The position numbers were made by a program, and so were the translations under genes. Below the pieces are notes generated by a model. The model saw nothing but the letters and a program-made list of their open reading frames with translations, ran no database searches and was not told the origin of the DNA. Of a stretch of 64,000 nt of DNA, positions 12,101 through 25,030 are shown piece after piece (positions within the stretch are counted from its first letter, which is position 1; each line of letters starts with the position of its first letter). Source of the DNA: Tomocerus qinae (Eukaryota > Arthropoda > Collembola > Entomobryomorpha > Tomoceridae); contig CM034548.1 in assembly GCA_020055645.1 (NCBI GenBank), positions 8,370,001-8,434,000 on the forward strand. The letters run 5' to 3'.

Positions 12101-15100
12101 ATTTTTATCTGTACCACTGTAGCATCGTCAACATCAACCATGGTTGTCTTTCAATGTTCACTCCTTCTACCTTCCTTATCACTTACCAGACTACCCGGTT
12201 CGGCTCCTTTTTCACGCATTCTACTATCTATGACAATTTATAGCACCATCATATAATATTATACTATTTAATATTAAACATAGATATATCACCTACAAAA
12301 CTTTTGATTTCACTTTCATATTTGATAATAGTAATTCACGACTCTCCTCCTGTCATTTTCAATTAATTGACCTACGACAATTAAAAACTATAACATATCA
12401 CAGTCATCAACTAATTGGTATGGGTTTCTAGTACGCCAATTTTCTTGAACTGATCTTTATCTTTGAAGAATTAAAATTTGTTCTTAACAACACAGGAATT
12501 TTAGATTTACGTCACAAAAAAGCTCAGTCACATAAGTTGAAACATTGTTAATTCATTCACTTACTCCTCGCCATACAGTTCATCGTCTTTGTCCAAAAGT
12601 GTCCAAGGATAACCTCCTTTCTTTCGCTTTCTGCGAATCTCTTCCCACATGTATGTCTCGGGAGGAATAGGAGGCCTCCACCATTCTGAAAACAAAAAAT
12701 AACACCAAAGTATTAAACCGAGGAGCTACAGACAGAGTTTCTACAGTAAATGACTTGAGAATATTGAGAGATGACATCAGCTAAATATTTATAAACAATA
12801 CACCTTCATGTACATACTCAGTACACTTAGTAATGGGCTTACGCAGCTTAACATTTACAACAATGGTTGATGAATGATGAGGCATCCATGTATCTCTGCT
12901 TATGAACATAACATTTTAAAGAAAACTTATTAATAAGTGAATGAGTCACGACTATTTCAACATTGCTAAAGTCATCAAGTGTCATAATAGCAGATATTGG
13001 GCGTCAAATCTGTTTACATACTATAATTTTCAGCCAATGTTTATTAGATCATGCAAAAGCAACTCGTGGGCACATGCACAATCGTCTTCGCCAATAATTG
13101 GTTTATTGGTTTTCGTAGATTTACAATAAAAATAGTAATGAATTAACTAGTCAAAATTTAGGGTTTGGTGTCGGAAGAAAATCTTGCCAAAATCTTTCGA
13201 AACAACTACCACAAAGTACTTCTAATTTTGCATAAGTACCCACATATTACTTATTACATATAAAATATTCTGATACACAGTTTTGAAATCATCCTGAGGA
13301 AACTTGATTATATAAAAGAGCAGCTCAAATGAAGATTCCGATCATTTTCGAATCCTGCAATTTTTATTAAATGAGTTACTAAGCCAAGCAGCGTACAAAA
13401 AATATTTTACTACCTTCAGGCGTTCCTTTTTCTTAGTATTACTATCTCTACCAATTATTATTTTTCTGAGTAAGCTAGATATACTGGATTTGGCTTGTTG
13501 AATGCCACGCTGCAGTAATTACCTTGAAAAAATAATTTGGTTGGATACAGCTAATATTTCAACAAGGTGATTGTACAATTATATCTTTGACTGTTTGTAC
13601 CTACAGCAAAATTCCTCAAACTATAAATATTAAAGTTTCCTTAAATAACGTACATTCTTAAGTTAAACTTTTATTTTGACATATGATAAGTAGTATGCAC
13701 GTAGAAGTACTTTGTTGCTGTCATATGCCATGTAGTAAACGGTCTGGATTTAAGCAATGCATTTATTTTGTAGATTTAACTTCCGTAAACCACTTTGGCT
13801 CCATGGAGGTGTCAGACAGAGCCAGAATTAAGCATGTTAATGTATGAGACCTAATGACTCCTCGATAACACAAGTACAGTAGTGTGTGGCATTACGTTTA
13901 TAGCATAATAATTACAATTGTGCGTGCAGAAGTAAAATATCTGTTTTGACTACTGAGTATTACTATCATAGATACCCTAAAGAACAGTAAAACATGACGT
14001 TGTTGATGTAAATAATGATGCGAAACTTAAAACTTTCGAACTATTCGCATATTGTCTCTGATCAAAGACAGGATATTGTATATAGGAAGATACTTAGATC
14101 TTTTAGAGGGTGGCAAAAACATTGTGGGGAAAATTAATCCAGTTTTCCTTCACTATATAACTCTTTGACTAAAACGGTCAAAATTTTATTTCCTAAGAAT
14201 TAATATCATGTTATAATATGGAAATTGGAGCTCTTAAATTTAGGATGTCAATTAATCTGCACAAATGAGACCTAAATGAATAAAACCAATAAATAAATAA
14301 TAACCTCCGAAGGGCTGATACCTAACTACTAACTACAAATGAAACAATTAACGAACTGGCATAGAATCAAAACTACAAAATATGTCTGCTCCATGTGCTT
14401 TACCCCTTATGCATTTTTATCGGGTGAGATCCAAGAATTAAAAGTTTATAATCACGCGTGGAGCAAATTTTTTGGCATTTTGAGAAAAAATTATTTTTCA
14501 TGAATTTTGGGCGCCTTCCCCGTTAGCTCTTACTTATGAAACAGCACTGCCTAATACATTTAATGCCCGGAAAGAAGAAACTGTATTCTATATTATGTAT
14601 ATCCATGTAAACAAACTAATTTCAAGCTTTAAAAGATTTTTGTATTTGTTTATAAAGATTTTTGTATTTGTTTATAAAGATATTTAATGGAGCATTTAGC
14701 AAACCAATACTGAGGCACTATCCAATCTTTGAAAGAGTTCATCCTAGTTCAGTTTCAAGCTGCTGTGGTGTTGTAGATGGCAAATGCCAACCTCAGCTCT
14801 AAATATCTTCCTCGAGTCTATTTTTGCATCGTACAAAGGACGAACACTACCCTTTCTAATATTAACTTGAAAAGTGTGTTGCAAACAAATAGAGAACAAG
14901 CGTGGCAATAAATTGGAATTTTCAGTTTTCATAATTTTCAACTACATAGGAACGAGGAAGCAGTCGAATATTGATTTATCAAACCAGCAGTTCAGGTCAA
15001 AATGGTTAAAACAGCTTGAAATTCAAGTGGTTCTTGAAAAACCAGAAATATTTCAGCTTTATCCAAACACTAAACTGAAAACCCATATCTGTATCATATG

Positions 15101-15937
15101 GTTTGTAATATAGTAAATCTCATGAGCTTATGGTTTCTTATATCTCTCGCCTGTGAATAAGTAAAGTCTCATGTCCTGTTGTACAATTACTGAACACTGC
15201 CTGTGTAGATAAAGGCTTTACTTTGATTTGAAGTATTTACAAATTCTCATAAGATAAAGTCATCTTTAAGATCACATGCCAAATCAAGCTACAAATTTGA
15301 GGTGCACAATTCTAAAAATACTTAACTAGTAGGTAATATGAATATACAGTGCCTACTAAAGACAATGGAAAATAATTATAAGTTCAGGTTCCAATTTCTG
15401 CCTTACAGTAAAAAAAATATTCTATGGAGGTTCATGCGAATGCTTTAGCTTTAAGAGCACATATTAAAATAGCACAACTGGCAAAATATTGGATATAGTC
15501 TAAATAGCATGAAGCTTATGCTACAGCATATAGCATTAAATGCTCCTAAAAATGCTTTACTTTTCAACCAAACAAAATTGAGTTTATACTCCTTTTACTT
15601 CATGCACTCACACATTCAATGGACAACAATACTACATGATGCACCATCTCGAAGTAATTATCACTAGTTATGCAAATCCCATGAGAAGTAATTCAGATAC
15701 ATGAGAAATTAAAAACTATTGCCTATTTTGAGATAGCATGTTACTATATAGCGAAAATTGTTACAAAATGATCAATAGTCAAGATGTTTCTATATCAAAG
15801 TTAAAAGTGAGAATAAATTATATTTGTAGTTCTTTAATGAACATACTTGGTGTAGTTGGCCGACTTCTTTCTTTCTCTGTCTCTTTTTCTTCTTCTTGCT
15901 CATCGTCATCTTCATCTTCCATCCATTCTAAATCCAT
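2080..15937 (-). CDS. large Lys/Glu-rich protein with C-terminal membrane anchor, 7 coding exons, about 1,954 residues
   Basis: Coding exons, in transcript order: 15937-15847, 12685-12565, about 11065-10895, 10075-9949, 7644-3944, 3865-3322, 3189-2080. Every junction has GT-AG ends and the phases match (1, 2, 2, 0, 2, 0), keeping one frame from ATG at 15937 to TAA at 2082-2080. Order of parts: acidic N-terminus starting MDLEWMEDEDDDEQEEE; a Trp/Pro motif (TPKWWRPPIPPETYMW) and GGYPWTLLDKDDELYG at about 30-70; a Ser/Pro/basic segment around SGWEWGIATPTRKAKQ; a long charged helix at about 375-530 rich in EEKARKEKE-type units; repeated PxLPxLP before a basic patch; acidic and Ser-rich stretches; a Pro/Ala-rich block; a 10-residue repeat block; one hydrophobic span at about 1918-1936; and an 18-residue tail ending MPPPDL. 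There is no signal peptide, so a tail-anchored or type II topology with a large cytosolic part is inferred. I do not recognise the family. The upstream edge of exon 3 is the weakest point of the model. Confidence 0.82.
2504..2653 (-). repeat. five 30-bp coding tandem repeats (decapeptide PREITPVRSx)
   Basis: Units begin at 2504, 2534, 2564, 2594 and 2624 on the plus strand, each opening with CGAACTGG. A diverged 33-base relative starts at 2471. The period is a multiple of three, so copy-number change would keep the frame. Each unit encodes a Pro-Arg-Glu-Ile-Thr-Pro-Val-Arg core, a possible Ser/Thr-Pro phosphorylation or linear-motif array (inference). Confidence 0.9.
2726..2779 (-). repeat. 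three 18-bp coding repeats (LEPxDS hexapeptide)
   Basis: GGTTCAAGAGAATC recurs at 2726, 2744 and 2762 and encodes successive Asp-Ser-Leu-Glu-Pro units. It lies in the last exon of the tail-anchored gene, just N-terminal to the decapeptide array. Confidence 0.85.
3944..7644 (-). CDS. exon 5 of the tail-anchored gene: 3.7-kb exon with charged coiled-coil region
   Basis: This single exon encodes about 1,233 residues without a stop. The acceptor is AAATTTAG before 7644 and the donor is TTAAG|GTGAGT at 3944/3943. Residues encoded by roughly 7030-6565 form an almost uninterrupted run of Lys, Glu and Ala (units such as AEEKARKEKEKAEEKA), predicted to be a long single alpha-helix or coiled coil. A short leucine/proline repeat follows (LPHLPQLPNLPTLPQ, near 6430), then a basic patch. 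A Lys/Gly/Phe segment (GKQLKGFGIKSKA, near 6060) resembles amphipathic or membrane-associating stretches by composition only. The remainder is acidic, Ser/Arg-rich and probably disordered. No enzyme domain is visible. Confidence 0.85.
7645..9948 (-). other. intron 4 of the tail-anchored gene
   Basis: This 2.3-kb A+T-rich intron joins donor GATATTGAG|GTACCT to acceptor AAATTTAG|ATATTG in phase 0. Small open frames near 8756-9230 have no splice context and read as chance. I see no other element. Confidence 0.7.
10076..10894 (-). other. intron 3 of the tail-anchored gene
   Basis: Donor TTACAG|GTTTGG at 10894/10893 and acceptor TTACTTTTAG at 10076. The split codon becomes AG+T (Ser). The open frame at 10373-10576 is not supported as coding. 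Confidence 0.7.
11066..12564 (-). other. intron 2 of the tail-anchored gene (acceptor uncertain)
   Basis: The donor GGCGAGGA|GTAAGT at 12564/12563 is strong. The acceptor is a doubled AAGAAG with a poor pyrimidine tract, so a small unseen exon between 11066 and 12564 remains possible. Short plus-strand open frames at 11176-12243 lack coding character. Confidence 0.5.
12686..15846 (-). other. intron 1 of the tail-anchored gene
   Basis: Donor CACCAA|GTATGT at 15846/15845, acceptor TTTTTTGTTTTCAG at 12686, phase 1. The intron is A+T-rich with a 22-bp tandem duplication at 14634-14677. No other exon seen. Confidence 0.7.
14634..14677. repeat. 22-bp tandem duplication
   Basis: Two identical 22-base copies (core GATTTTTGTATTTG) at 14634-14655 and 14656-14677, within intron 1 of the tail-anchored gene. 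Confidence 0.85.
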
Positions 15938-18124
15938 CTTCGTCAATTATAAATATAGCGTGTATGTACAAAGGTAAACTCTCTTGATGTAGCAAACTTG
16001 AAAGCAATCACCAACCGTCTTCACGTATAATAAACGTCTTTTCTCTTGTGTAAGAATTTCAAAAATAAAATATTTTAGACGAGAAATTGAAATATTTATG
16101 GACTGTTATAATTTCTGCTCATATATGTCTGTGGTTGTAAATGTAAATTAAAGATATCTGACTATATTATACACTATGTGTATATATCAGCATAGCTCTA
16201 GGCTTTTTCAGCTTCCTGACGATTAGTTAATTCAAATTAAATGAATGATGATAACTAATTTCTAATGAGAATAGTTAAAAATGCAATAAAAAGCGAGAAA
16301 GAATAAGATATGTATGGGTACCAACCCAAAACACCAATAATTGAAAATACGGGCAGTTCTCTTGCGTACAAATTGTGTTTAATAATTACATGTTATTTAA
16401 GTTAGTTCTATACTTTCATCTACAATTGTGTTAGTTTTTCACTCCCATGAGTATGCCTGTATAAGAAGTAGAGCAGGCACAGTTAGATCATTTGTTTTTG
16501 TCATTCATGATTAATTTTTGCAATGTGTGCTATATTCTAAGGACTAAATAATTGGCTCATCTTCAGCTTTAATTTGTACCATATCAAAAAATATTTATTG
16601 AAATTGCAAATGTTTTAACATCATTATCATTATGTCGTTAGGTAAACTAATTGGCTACATAAAATAAGTTTATTTTACTAATACTATAATCTCGTAAATC
16701 ATAAAACCACACTTTTCTAATAAAATTAGTTCTCAATTCTCATTAAATTGTGATACAAGCTACAATTCAACAACACAAATGAACTGAAGTAGAACATAGT
16801 AAATATGGCTAGTTGACAAGGTTAACATTTAAATTACTAATAATCAAACATATGGATGACACAAGTTCCTCGTGTGCAGGATACTAAATTACAGGTATGG
16901 GTTTGATTAATGCAGGTTTAGTATAACAAATTATTCATAGAAGCTTTTTATTGTGATTACAAGTAGGTCAGTACTGCTAATGACGTGAGAAGGGTCACTC
17001 ATACATGAAAATTATTTATCTACATGTCCCACACCATAGAATTGCATAACCAGATATAATACTAAGTATATAGTTGGAAATATATCGGCATTCTACTATT
17101 CGTCTCATTCTGACCAAAATAAATATCACCGCTTGGAAAACTGTGCTATGTTTAAATTACAGAAAATGATATCTAAGTTTTCATTTTTGAACACGAATGT
17201 CAAGCCAATTTCTATTCTGTTGCTATATACCAGGTTGCTAAAAAATCCAGCTATGCTACATAATATAGACGCAGTTTCCACACAGCGGTATTTATTTTGA
17301 TTCTGACACGAATAATTTATTTGTTAACTTTTTATAATCTGTATTTAGTATAATATAGTTAGGGTTCTGAATTTGTTGATGCTATGATCGAATTCGGGGG
17401 GCACAAACAATACTACTGTAGTAAAAATGAAATTGAAATGTTCACAATTAGTTAAGATATACCAAGGAGGATACGATAATGGAAACTAACAAGACATGAA
17501 AGTGATCAATGAGCTGAACGGATATAACTCGGAGGTTAAGTCATGTTCACAGGAGTCTATCGGAGACGATGTGATGAGGATAAGGTGAAGAGGCTTAAAC
17601 TTGAATTGTAAGAACAACATAATGTACTAAATTCAGCATAGTGAACTTGAAGCAGGGTAATTTACATGTAGAGTAGAAGTACCTAATTGACGCAAAGGAC
17701 ACTCACACAACAAATTCGCCGACTAAATCCGAAATGAGCGAATCGTATTTTTACACACCAGGTCATTGTCAATAGGATGTTTTAACGAGTTAACACAGAA
17801 AAGAGCATCCTTTAGAAAATGTAGTTCGGTGTTATTTTACATGATATTTATGTTCCTTTATTAGCACAGTCTATCTATCTGGTATTGCTCGGATATAGTA
17901 AGTATTTGTTGATGTTTATTTCGAAATGTTTTACTTTCTTAACTTTTAGGGCACAATTGTGCAGAGCTGGTGAAATAATTGCACACTGTCTATGCAAACA
18001 GATACCTTTTAAATGAAACAGATTCAGGTTAAATCAGAAGGGGAGGAAGCTCCGTAACCGAGTGAGTGAAGGCTTCCCAGTGTCTGCCTCAAGTCAAGTA
18101 GAAGCAATGAATAAAAAACATTAC

Positions 18125-18305
18125 CCACGTACAATTTCACTTTTCCTTAGCGAGTGAGTTTATACACAGCCAACGCAGTTCACCAATTCACGACACATTG
18201 CAGCATACAAAAAGTTATATAATGAACTGGTGGATCGGAGGAAGATGGAGCAGATGGAGAAGAAACTGTAACGGGAACTCTTCTTCTGTTATGGCATCTT
18301 ATATA
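18125..18305 (-). promoter_or_regulatory. candidate TATA promoter and non-coding first exon for the tail-anchored gene
   Basis: On the minus strand, TATATAAG occupies 18305-18298. About 31 bases downstream is an initiator-like TACAGTTT (A near 18267), and a donor-like GTGG|GTAATG lies at 18125/18124. A usable acceptor (TTGCTTTCAAG, before 15996) lies 59 bases ahead of the first coding ATG at 15937. Together these would make a non-coding first exon of about 140 bases. This is inference from spacing and consensus only. Confidence 0.3.
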
Positions 18306-19538
18306 TGTTCTTAACTGATTGTGAATGTGACTTTATTGAGTCAGTGCTGAATGCGTGTGCAGACGAGCAACACAACTCTCCCATTTACATACACAATAAA
18401 TAGCCACTCTTCCTTTTTCGCTTGGCAATAGTTCATCAAGGTACATTGGCAACTTGCGATGTCGAAACACCAACCTCAGTTCAGATCTACGGGGTTTACG
18501 ACTTGAGACCAATTCACAAGAATTGATTGAATATTATTTTCTATACACACACATAGCTACTAGCAATGAGTTCCAACCTTGAATTTCAAGTTCTCATTGA
18601 TATTAGGCATTAAAAACTGGTAATTCCCTTACTTCCCAAAACAGATGAAACATCCAAGCTAATTAAGGTAGTTGTAGGAATTTCTTCCTTGTCTTCTGTA
18701 AGCAACCACAAAATATTAAGCAAGCACAATAAATCTCACCATTATTAAAGAGCACTATATATAAAGCTTTGCAAGTACAACTTCACTTCATTCAAATTAC
18801 ATCACCAGTTCTAGCATATTCTCTACTAAACAGAACCTACTATAATATATTGCTTTAGGTATCTATTAATCTTGAAATAATCACAAAATGCTTTTACATA
18901 TTTATGGCTGAAATATCTATTAATATTGCCAAGATTGAAATACAAACTACAGGTTCAAGGACTAAATTGCATATCATGTATAAAGAAAAGCTGATTATTA
19001 TGTATAGAGTATGGCGAAATGGTGGAAGGAAAAATATTATATTGTCTTCACTTATTATTACACCTTTACCATTGTTTGTATTCAGATTTCATATTATACT
19101 TGTCCACTATACAACTCTGTACGAATAGAATGAGGGAGATTTTGGGATGAGCTGACTACAACACCTACACTCATGTCTCCAAATATAGACATGGCTAGAT
19201 AAGTACACAGAGGTATATAAGTAATAGCAAAGCAACGTGAGGAATAGGAAGGTTATATGGACGAAATGGAGAAAAACGCGGTCGTTGTCTGTCGGCGGTC
19301 GTCTAACTTTTATAAGTGTAATGGTACCTAAATACTACCTAGAACTGTTATTTGAGTACCCGTGTGTTAAATTAAATATTATGACAAACTGATAATATCG
19401 ATGTTTCTCTCAGCCGTCTAATGAGCACTCCTACACAAACATTCTTAACGTGCTCCTTTAGCATCGCGATGCTGAAGTGATGACAGCAAAAAATCCCGCA
19501 GGGTTGCGGTGGATGAAACAGGATCGATGGTTAAAATT

Positions 19539-19622
19539 GGACAAAATCAATTTCTTACTGGATACAATTAATTTCGTCCAAGGAAAAACTAATTTCATCG
19601 AGGACAATTTTCATTTCACCCG
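19539..19622. repeat. degenerate 21-bp tandem array (four units)
   Basis: Units starting at 19539, 19560, 19581 and 19602 share a pattern of GGACAA followed by AATTTC. Because 21 is a multiple of three, the array creates a false open frame of about 70 codons over 19477-19698. Confidence 0.7.
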
Positions 19623-22600
19623 GACAATATACAACACTGTCATAAAATCAGTTAATTCCCCTGACTGGGGAAGGGGTTCAAAAATTAAAAATTGTTAAAT
19701 AATCAATGTAACTTTAGTTTTATCCACCGTACAATGTCATGTGACAGTTAGTTCGACAGCTGACATGTTCTGTGACACTACTAAATAAGGGGTGCTATTT
19801 AACGGGTCCATGAAAAAGTTTATAAGTCCCTAAAATTAATTGAAACTCAATTGATGACTATGTTCCTTCGTTTACTTAACTAGTCCCTATGGAATTGTTT
19901 AAAAAATCCCTGTAAATTCTGAAATGGTACATGGACAAATTAGTGAGGTTTTGTCAACGTAATTTCAAGTATACAAATAGAAGATTATGAATATTATGAT
20001 AAGATTAAAAAATTGGAGATAAAACATAGTTTATGTTGAGTACCCTTGGGTTGTTGGACGAGGTGCACAATCAGATAAGCATGTAAACGACACATCGACA
20101 CAGTTCTTTCTCATTTGTCTCCAACTCACTCCACAATTAAAATAATGCTCTATGATTTTTTTGAATTCTTATGTCTAGACGATTACTATATTTATATAAT
20201 ACATAAACGTTATTATATAGTAACTAAAGTATCTATCACTGAGTCGTGCAATAGCTTTTGATTGAAAGCTGACAGGTCTACGGACAATAAACACTAAATA
20301 GGTTACAACCTTTTCCGGATAGGGCAAGTGGATAGTGCAGTTGTACTTCCGAAATCGGTCCCGTACAGTAATGAGGTTTCCAGTTCCTGATTCCATCAAG
20401 ATTTTAAAGATAACTATCTTTAAAATGAAACACTTTCCGTAAAACATTTATTTAAAGTTCTAGAAAATTTTGTTTCTGCGTAGCCAAATAAAGCAATAAA
20501 TAAAGAATTTTCGGCGATTGCTCTAACAAATTTTCGGAGAAGGCACTAGATTTTTCCTTAAAATTATTTTTTACACTTTGTATATTTAGATATAGTAACA
20601 TTTTTTGTAATATTCTCAAACCATCCCCAATAGAAATAGTGGACAGACTACGTCACAAACACAGTGTATCGGTTTCCCATGGTAATAATTAATCTCCTAT
20701 TTTACCCCTGTGAAAGATTGTCGAAACTCTCAGTATTTCAAATTATTATTTTTCCGTTCCTTTTCAGTATGCTTGAAACAACACTACTGTCTATCTATGT
20801 ATTGTAGATAAATAACTAAGTATGATATAAGTACATATATCTGCAATTTGTGTGCCAAATTTTATGCGTTTTGAGAGAGATTGTGGGCACTATGTTTGAT
20901 CTGGTTACACCGGAATGCCAATTAAAAATTTGCTAATTAGTGAACACACACATTTACTGGTAAGCATCAGCCGACTAAAACCTACTATGAAACGAGTTCT
21001 GTTTTAGGCACTCGTTGAGCAAAAGTGATTTCAATCATCCATTAGGTCATTCTAGCCACAACCGGGCCAGCCTATTTACCTAGCCAGTAGCAGGCTAAAC
21101 ACCGTCTAGGAGGAGATTTTATTGAAATTATTTCAGTCACCCGAAGACACTTAGACAGACACTCTATGTACAGGATGATTCTGAAATTCCTCCTCGGTGA
21201 CTATATAGGTCCATATAGTTTTAGTCTTTCTATCGCATCCTTTATCCTGTCCAACTATTTATCAACAGAGATCGAGAGATCACCGTTCTTTCTGAAAGTA
21301 CTGAATATATGGACATTAAACATAGGGATGATAGACTACTGATAGATAGTCCACAATAAAACATAATAGGAGAAAGTCTGTGGCATGGACAATGAAATGA
21401 AAAGACTGTAGTAGGACATTCATTTTCATTCCACTTCACTCTTCTAGTGTTATAGCACGGCTCTTTTCTTATTACCACAGAACATTTCTTTTTACTACCG
21501 TCTGGGAAATGAAAAACTCATTCTTTCGTCTCGTATTATCTGCCGTCCAAAATGATTTTTACGAAGAATTTTTATTGTCTCCTCCCAATATTAAAAACTG
21601 TAGTTTCTCTATAGTTGACTGTTTAAATATTTTTGTCACATTCATAACTTTTCATCTTATAATATCGGAATCGTTTACTAGTGTGTTAACGATGATTTAA
21701 ATAAGAAAGAACAGAAGGGTATTATCTTCCATATCAAAGAGCGACCAAGCTTCCAGCTTAATTCCCAAAGTTTCACGAAACCATGAAATTAATTTAAATG
21801 GTTCAGTAATTCGGAAAGTATTTCTTTCCCCGAAATTATTTCCAGTAGGAAGCTTTTTACTTATATTGATAGAAAAAGTCAATACATACATTTGTCAAAT
21901 TTCTATATAGGTAGTGCATTAATGCTCTAAATTTTAAATAGCCTTGGTAATGATTGGAAAAATGCTGGTACCTACTCTTTCCATCCTTTGAAGTGCTGAA
22001 ACAGTAAACCATAATGGTGAAAGCAAGGACTGACATTCCATAGATAGATTAATGAATCGTAATTTATATCAGGTAAATTTTACTAAACTAAGAGAAATAA
22101 ATGTACAACTATAGTAGGCACACTAATTAATAATAATGTGAGATGCTACATATTCTATGAATGTAGAACTCAATTCAGGAATCTTTTATAAACCGTATGG
22201 CAAATTTTTGCCAAAGGTTAGAAATACGATTTGCTCTTGATTTAAGCATATTAACATTGTGAATTCCATATTATAAAAACTGTTAACACAAATAGACTGA
22301 ATTTCGTGAGCCTTTTGAAGTCATAAAATATTTTGTCCTACATTATCGACACAAGCGTCTACCTAGTTTCCTAGAAATCGCTGTGAGAAGGCAGAAACAA
22401 CAGGGTAAAGTGGAGATGGACGGGGATTTTGAATGGAAATTGAACTGAATCTTTTGAAGTCGATGGAGCGAGGAAAATGGGAATATTCAATTAAGTAGCA
22501 TCAAAGTGAGCTTTCTGCATGAGTGAAGAGCCGAGAAGTGTTCACGACAGGAGCCCTTATTGGGGTGTCAGAAAGTTGAATTGGGACGAGATGAGAGCAA

Positions 22601-24413
22601 CAAGAGCTTTCACTCCCACACTATCTCCTTACTCTCCGATACCAGAACATTAACTCTTCTAAGACCTCCAGCTACACTACATTTAAGGATACATTCTATA
22701 AGAACCCAAATATTAAATTAGATGTCTGTGTTCCTACCATCTTCAATGAAATTGCTGTCTGCTAATTTAGATCCAAATGCCCATCAAAGCCTGAGTGTTT
22801 TTAAGATCAAAATCTTGAGCAATGTACATTTTTCATTTGTTCAAGAAGAAATATTTAGAAAGGCAATTTTTCCATCCTCCGCCTCCTCTTTGTTTTTGCA
22901 AAAAAGTCTTAGCTTTGGTCTTAAACACTTAAAACTTGATCCGGGAATAAGTAACTTAGCATAATTAATCCAGCCGGGAATAAGTTTTCGAAATTTCTTG
23001 CCAATGAAAAAAACCAGAAACTTTATTGTTATATTTAACTCTGCACTCCTTAGCAAGATCCATATTTGGACTATTGACGATTGGAAATTTGCTGCCAGAA
23101 AAGTACTGGGTAAATCACATTACAATTTTTCTGACTAAATATGTCAATAATCTGTCCTTGATCATGTGCGCATTTTAAAGTTAGTTTTGAAACTTGGAAT
23201 ACATTGGATTGCATATTCTCATGATTTTCAAATGCGAATTAAATTGCCAAATTTTGTTGAATGTATTTTAATGAAATCAAATTTCGACAGAATTCAACTC
23301 ACAAAATCGTACAAAATTATGTATCAAAATTTGGTTTTCGCTATTATAATAACACTACATTACTAGATTTCGTGGATCTTACAGTTAAAATTATTATGAA
23401 CTTAGAACTATTATAATTTTTTTTCATTGAATTAATTAAACCGAAATTTTGACAATTTGGTATGCATTTGAAAATTATGACTTTAACACAAGCCAGGATA
23501 ACACGAACCGAACCGAGTTTAAATGCAAAGTTCGTATTGCACCTCGATTTTTAGTGCCAACCGTAACACTTACACCAAAGTAAGCTGCTAGTGTAGGTAT
23601 ACAGCGCAGAAAATATGATACACTTCTAGGGAAAATGCCATTACCCTGGGAAGTGATTATGTTATTCTTGTAACTTACGAGGTGAAAATGACATAGACGA
23701 TACCTTCTGTGAAGAAGGTTATATAAGGGATGGTTTCCACCTCTAAAGGTAAACGCGTATTAATTGCAGTGAGATTTAATTAACTTAATAAATGTAATAT
23801 CCGTAGATATATTTAAGAAGCGTAGTAATAAGGATTACGAGAAGGAAAAGCACTTTGGGCTGGAGAGAACGTGGAGAAAGTGGCATTTTGTTGGAGGAAA
23901 TCTATCTGGGCTGTCAGAAAGTGTACAAGAAGGTGAAGAGAGTGAGCACAGTCAACGGTGAGCATCTCTGATTGTGAGTTTTATTTAGGTTGCTTGTAGT
24001 CAGTCGTCCTAACTCAGAACGGAACTGTGTATACTGCCTCCTTACTTAAGAATATGAAGAATAGTACAAGAAAGCATTCAGAACATTCAGAAATGCTATA
24101 ATACATAGAAGACAAATCAATCAACAAGTGGGTCTTAGAGAACTCCCAAGGGAACTTCAGACAACCAAAAGAAATTTTCGTTCTTTGAATGCCTGATGAA
24201 AACTTTCATTGCTTTCACTACAACTATATAGCAGCATCCCAACATCTTAGATTCAATAGTCACGCCGTCTTCGGAGTGTACGTGCACGTATCCATTACAT
24301 ACAGCATTCACACCACGCAAACACTCAGTACTGCTTTTTATTCCAATTGCACTCACTAAACAATTTAATTTTACTTGTGGGAACTTTTTAATGCAATTAC
24401 TTATAAAGACGAC

Positions 24414-24531
24414 TATACTTCCCTCCCACCGACCATAATATTATATAGGAAATTCATGCTGTGAAAAATAAATATACTTCCCTCCCACCGACCATAATAT
24501 TATATAGTAAATTCATGCTGTGAAAAAAATA
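24414..24531. repeat. 59-bp direct tandem duplication
   Basis: Two copies at 24414-24472 and 24473-24531, starting TATACTTCCCTCCCACCGAC, differ at only a few positions. This looks like a recent local duplication. Confidence 0.9.
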
Positions 24532-25030
24532 TATTTGTACTAAAATTGATAACATTACAATGGAAAAGTAAGTCTATTAAAATTGAAAAAATAATTTCCT
24601 AGAAATAGTTATTGCATTAAAGATGCTTTTGTGAAAGAATCTGTTTTATGCGTTGAGGCATACCAATAAATGGAAGCTATTCTTGTGATGATAACAATTT
24701 GGTATATACAATGACGTATTGAAAAATATATTCAAGTTGTAGTAGAAAATGAGTAGACAGAAGAAGTATTTATTCTTCATAAATAGATAGAGTCAACAGT
24801 TAGTTCATGTCATATATTTATCTAGCAAGAATGCTACCACACGAAGGGACTTGCTAGCTTTATATAATATGGGGAGAGATAGAGACTTAAATGCCTAAGA
24901 GTGAGTATCTGAAGTATCTATGGAATGTATAGGAACATCAATATATGGGCTATAATAATATATATCGGTAGTAATAGATAGAGCGAATAATGGATTTCAG
25001 TTCTCCTGCCGCCCGAGTCCGCAGCAAATA

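Noticed and set aside
12580-12777. Minus-strand open frame of 65 codons over exon 2 of the tail-anchored gene
   Set aside because: It reads through the intron acceptor in the wrong phase. The in-phase frame gives WWRPPIPPETYMW and joins both neighbours.
19477-19698. 73-codon plus-strand frame
   Set aside because: Produced by a 21-bp tandem array whose period is a multiple of three.
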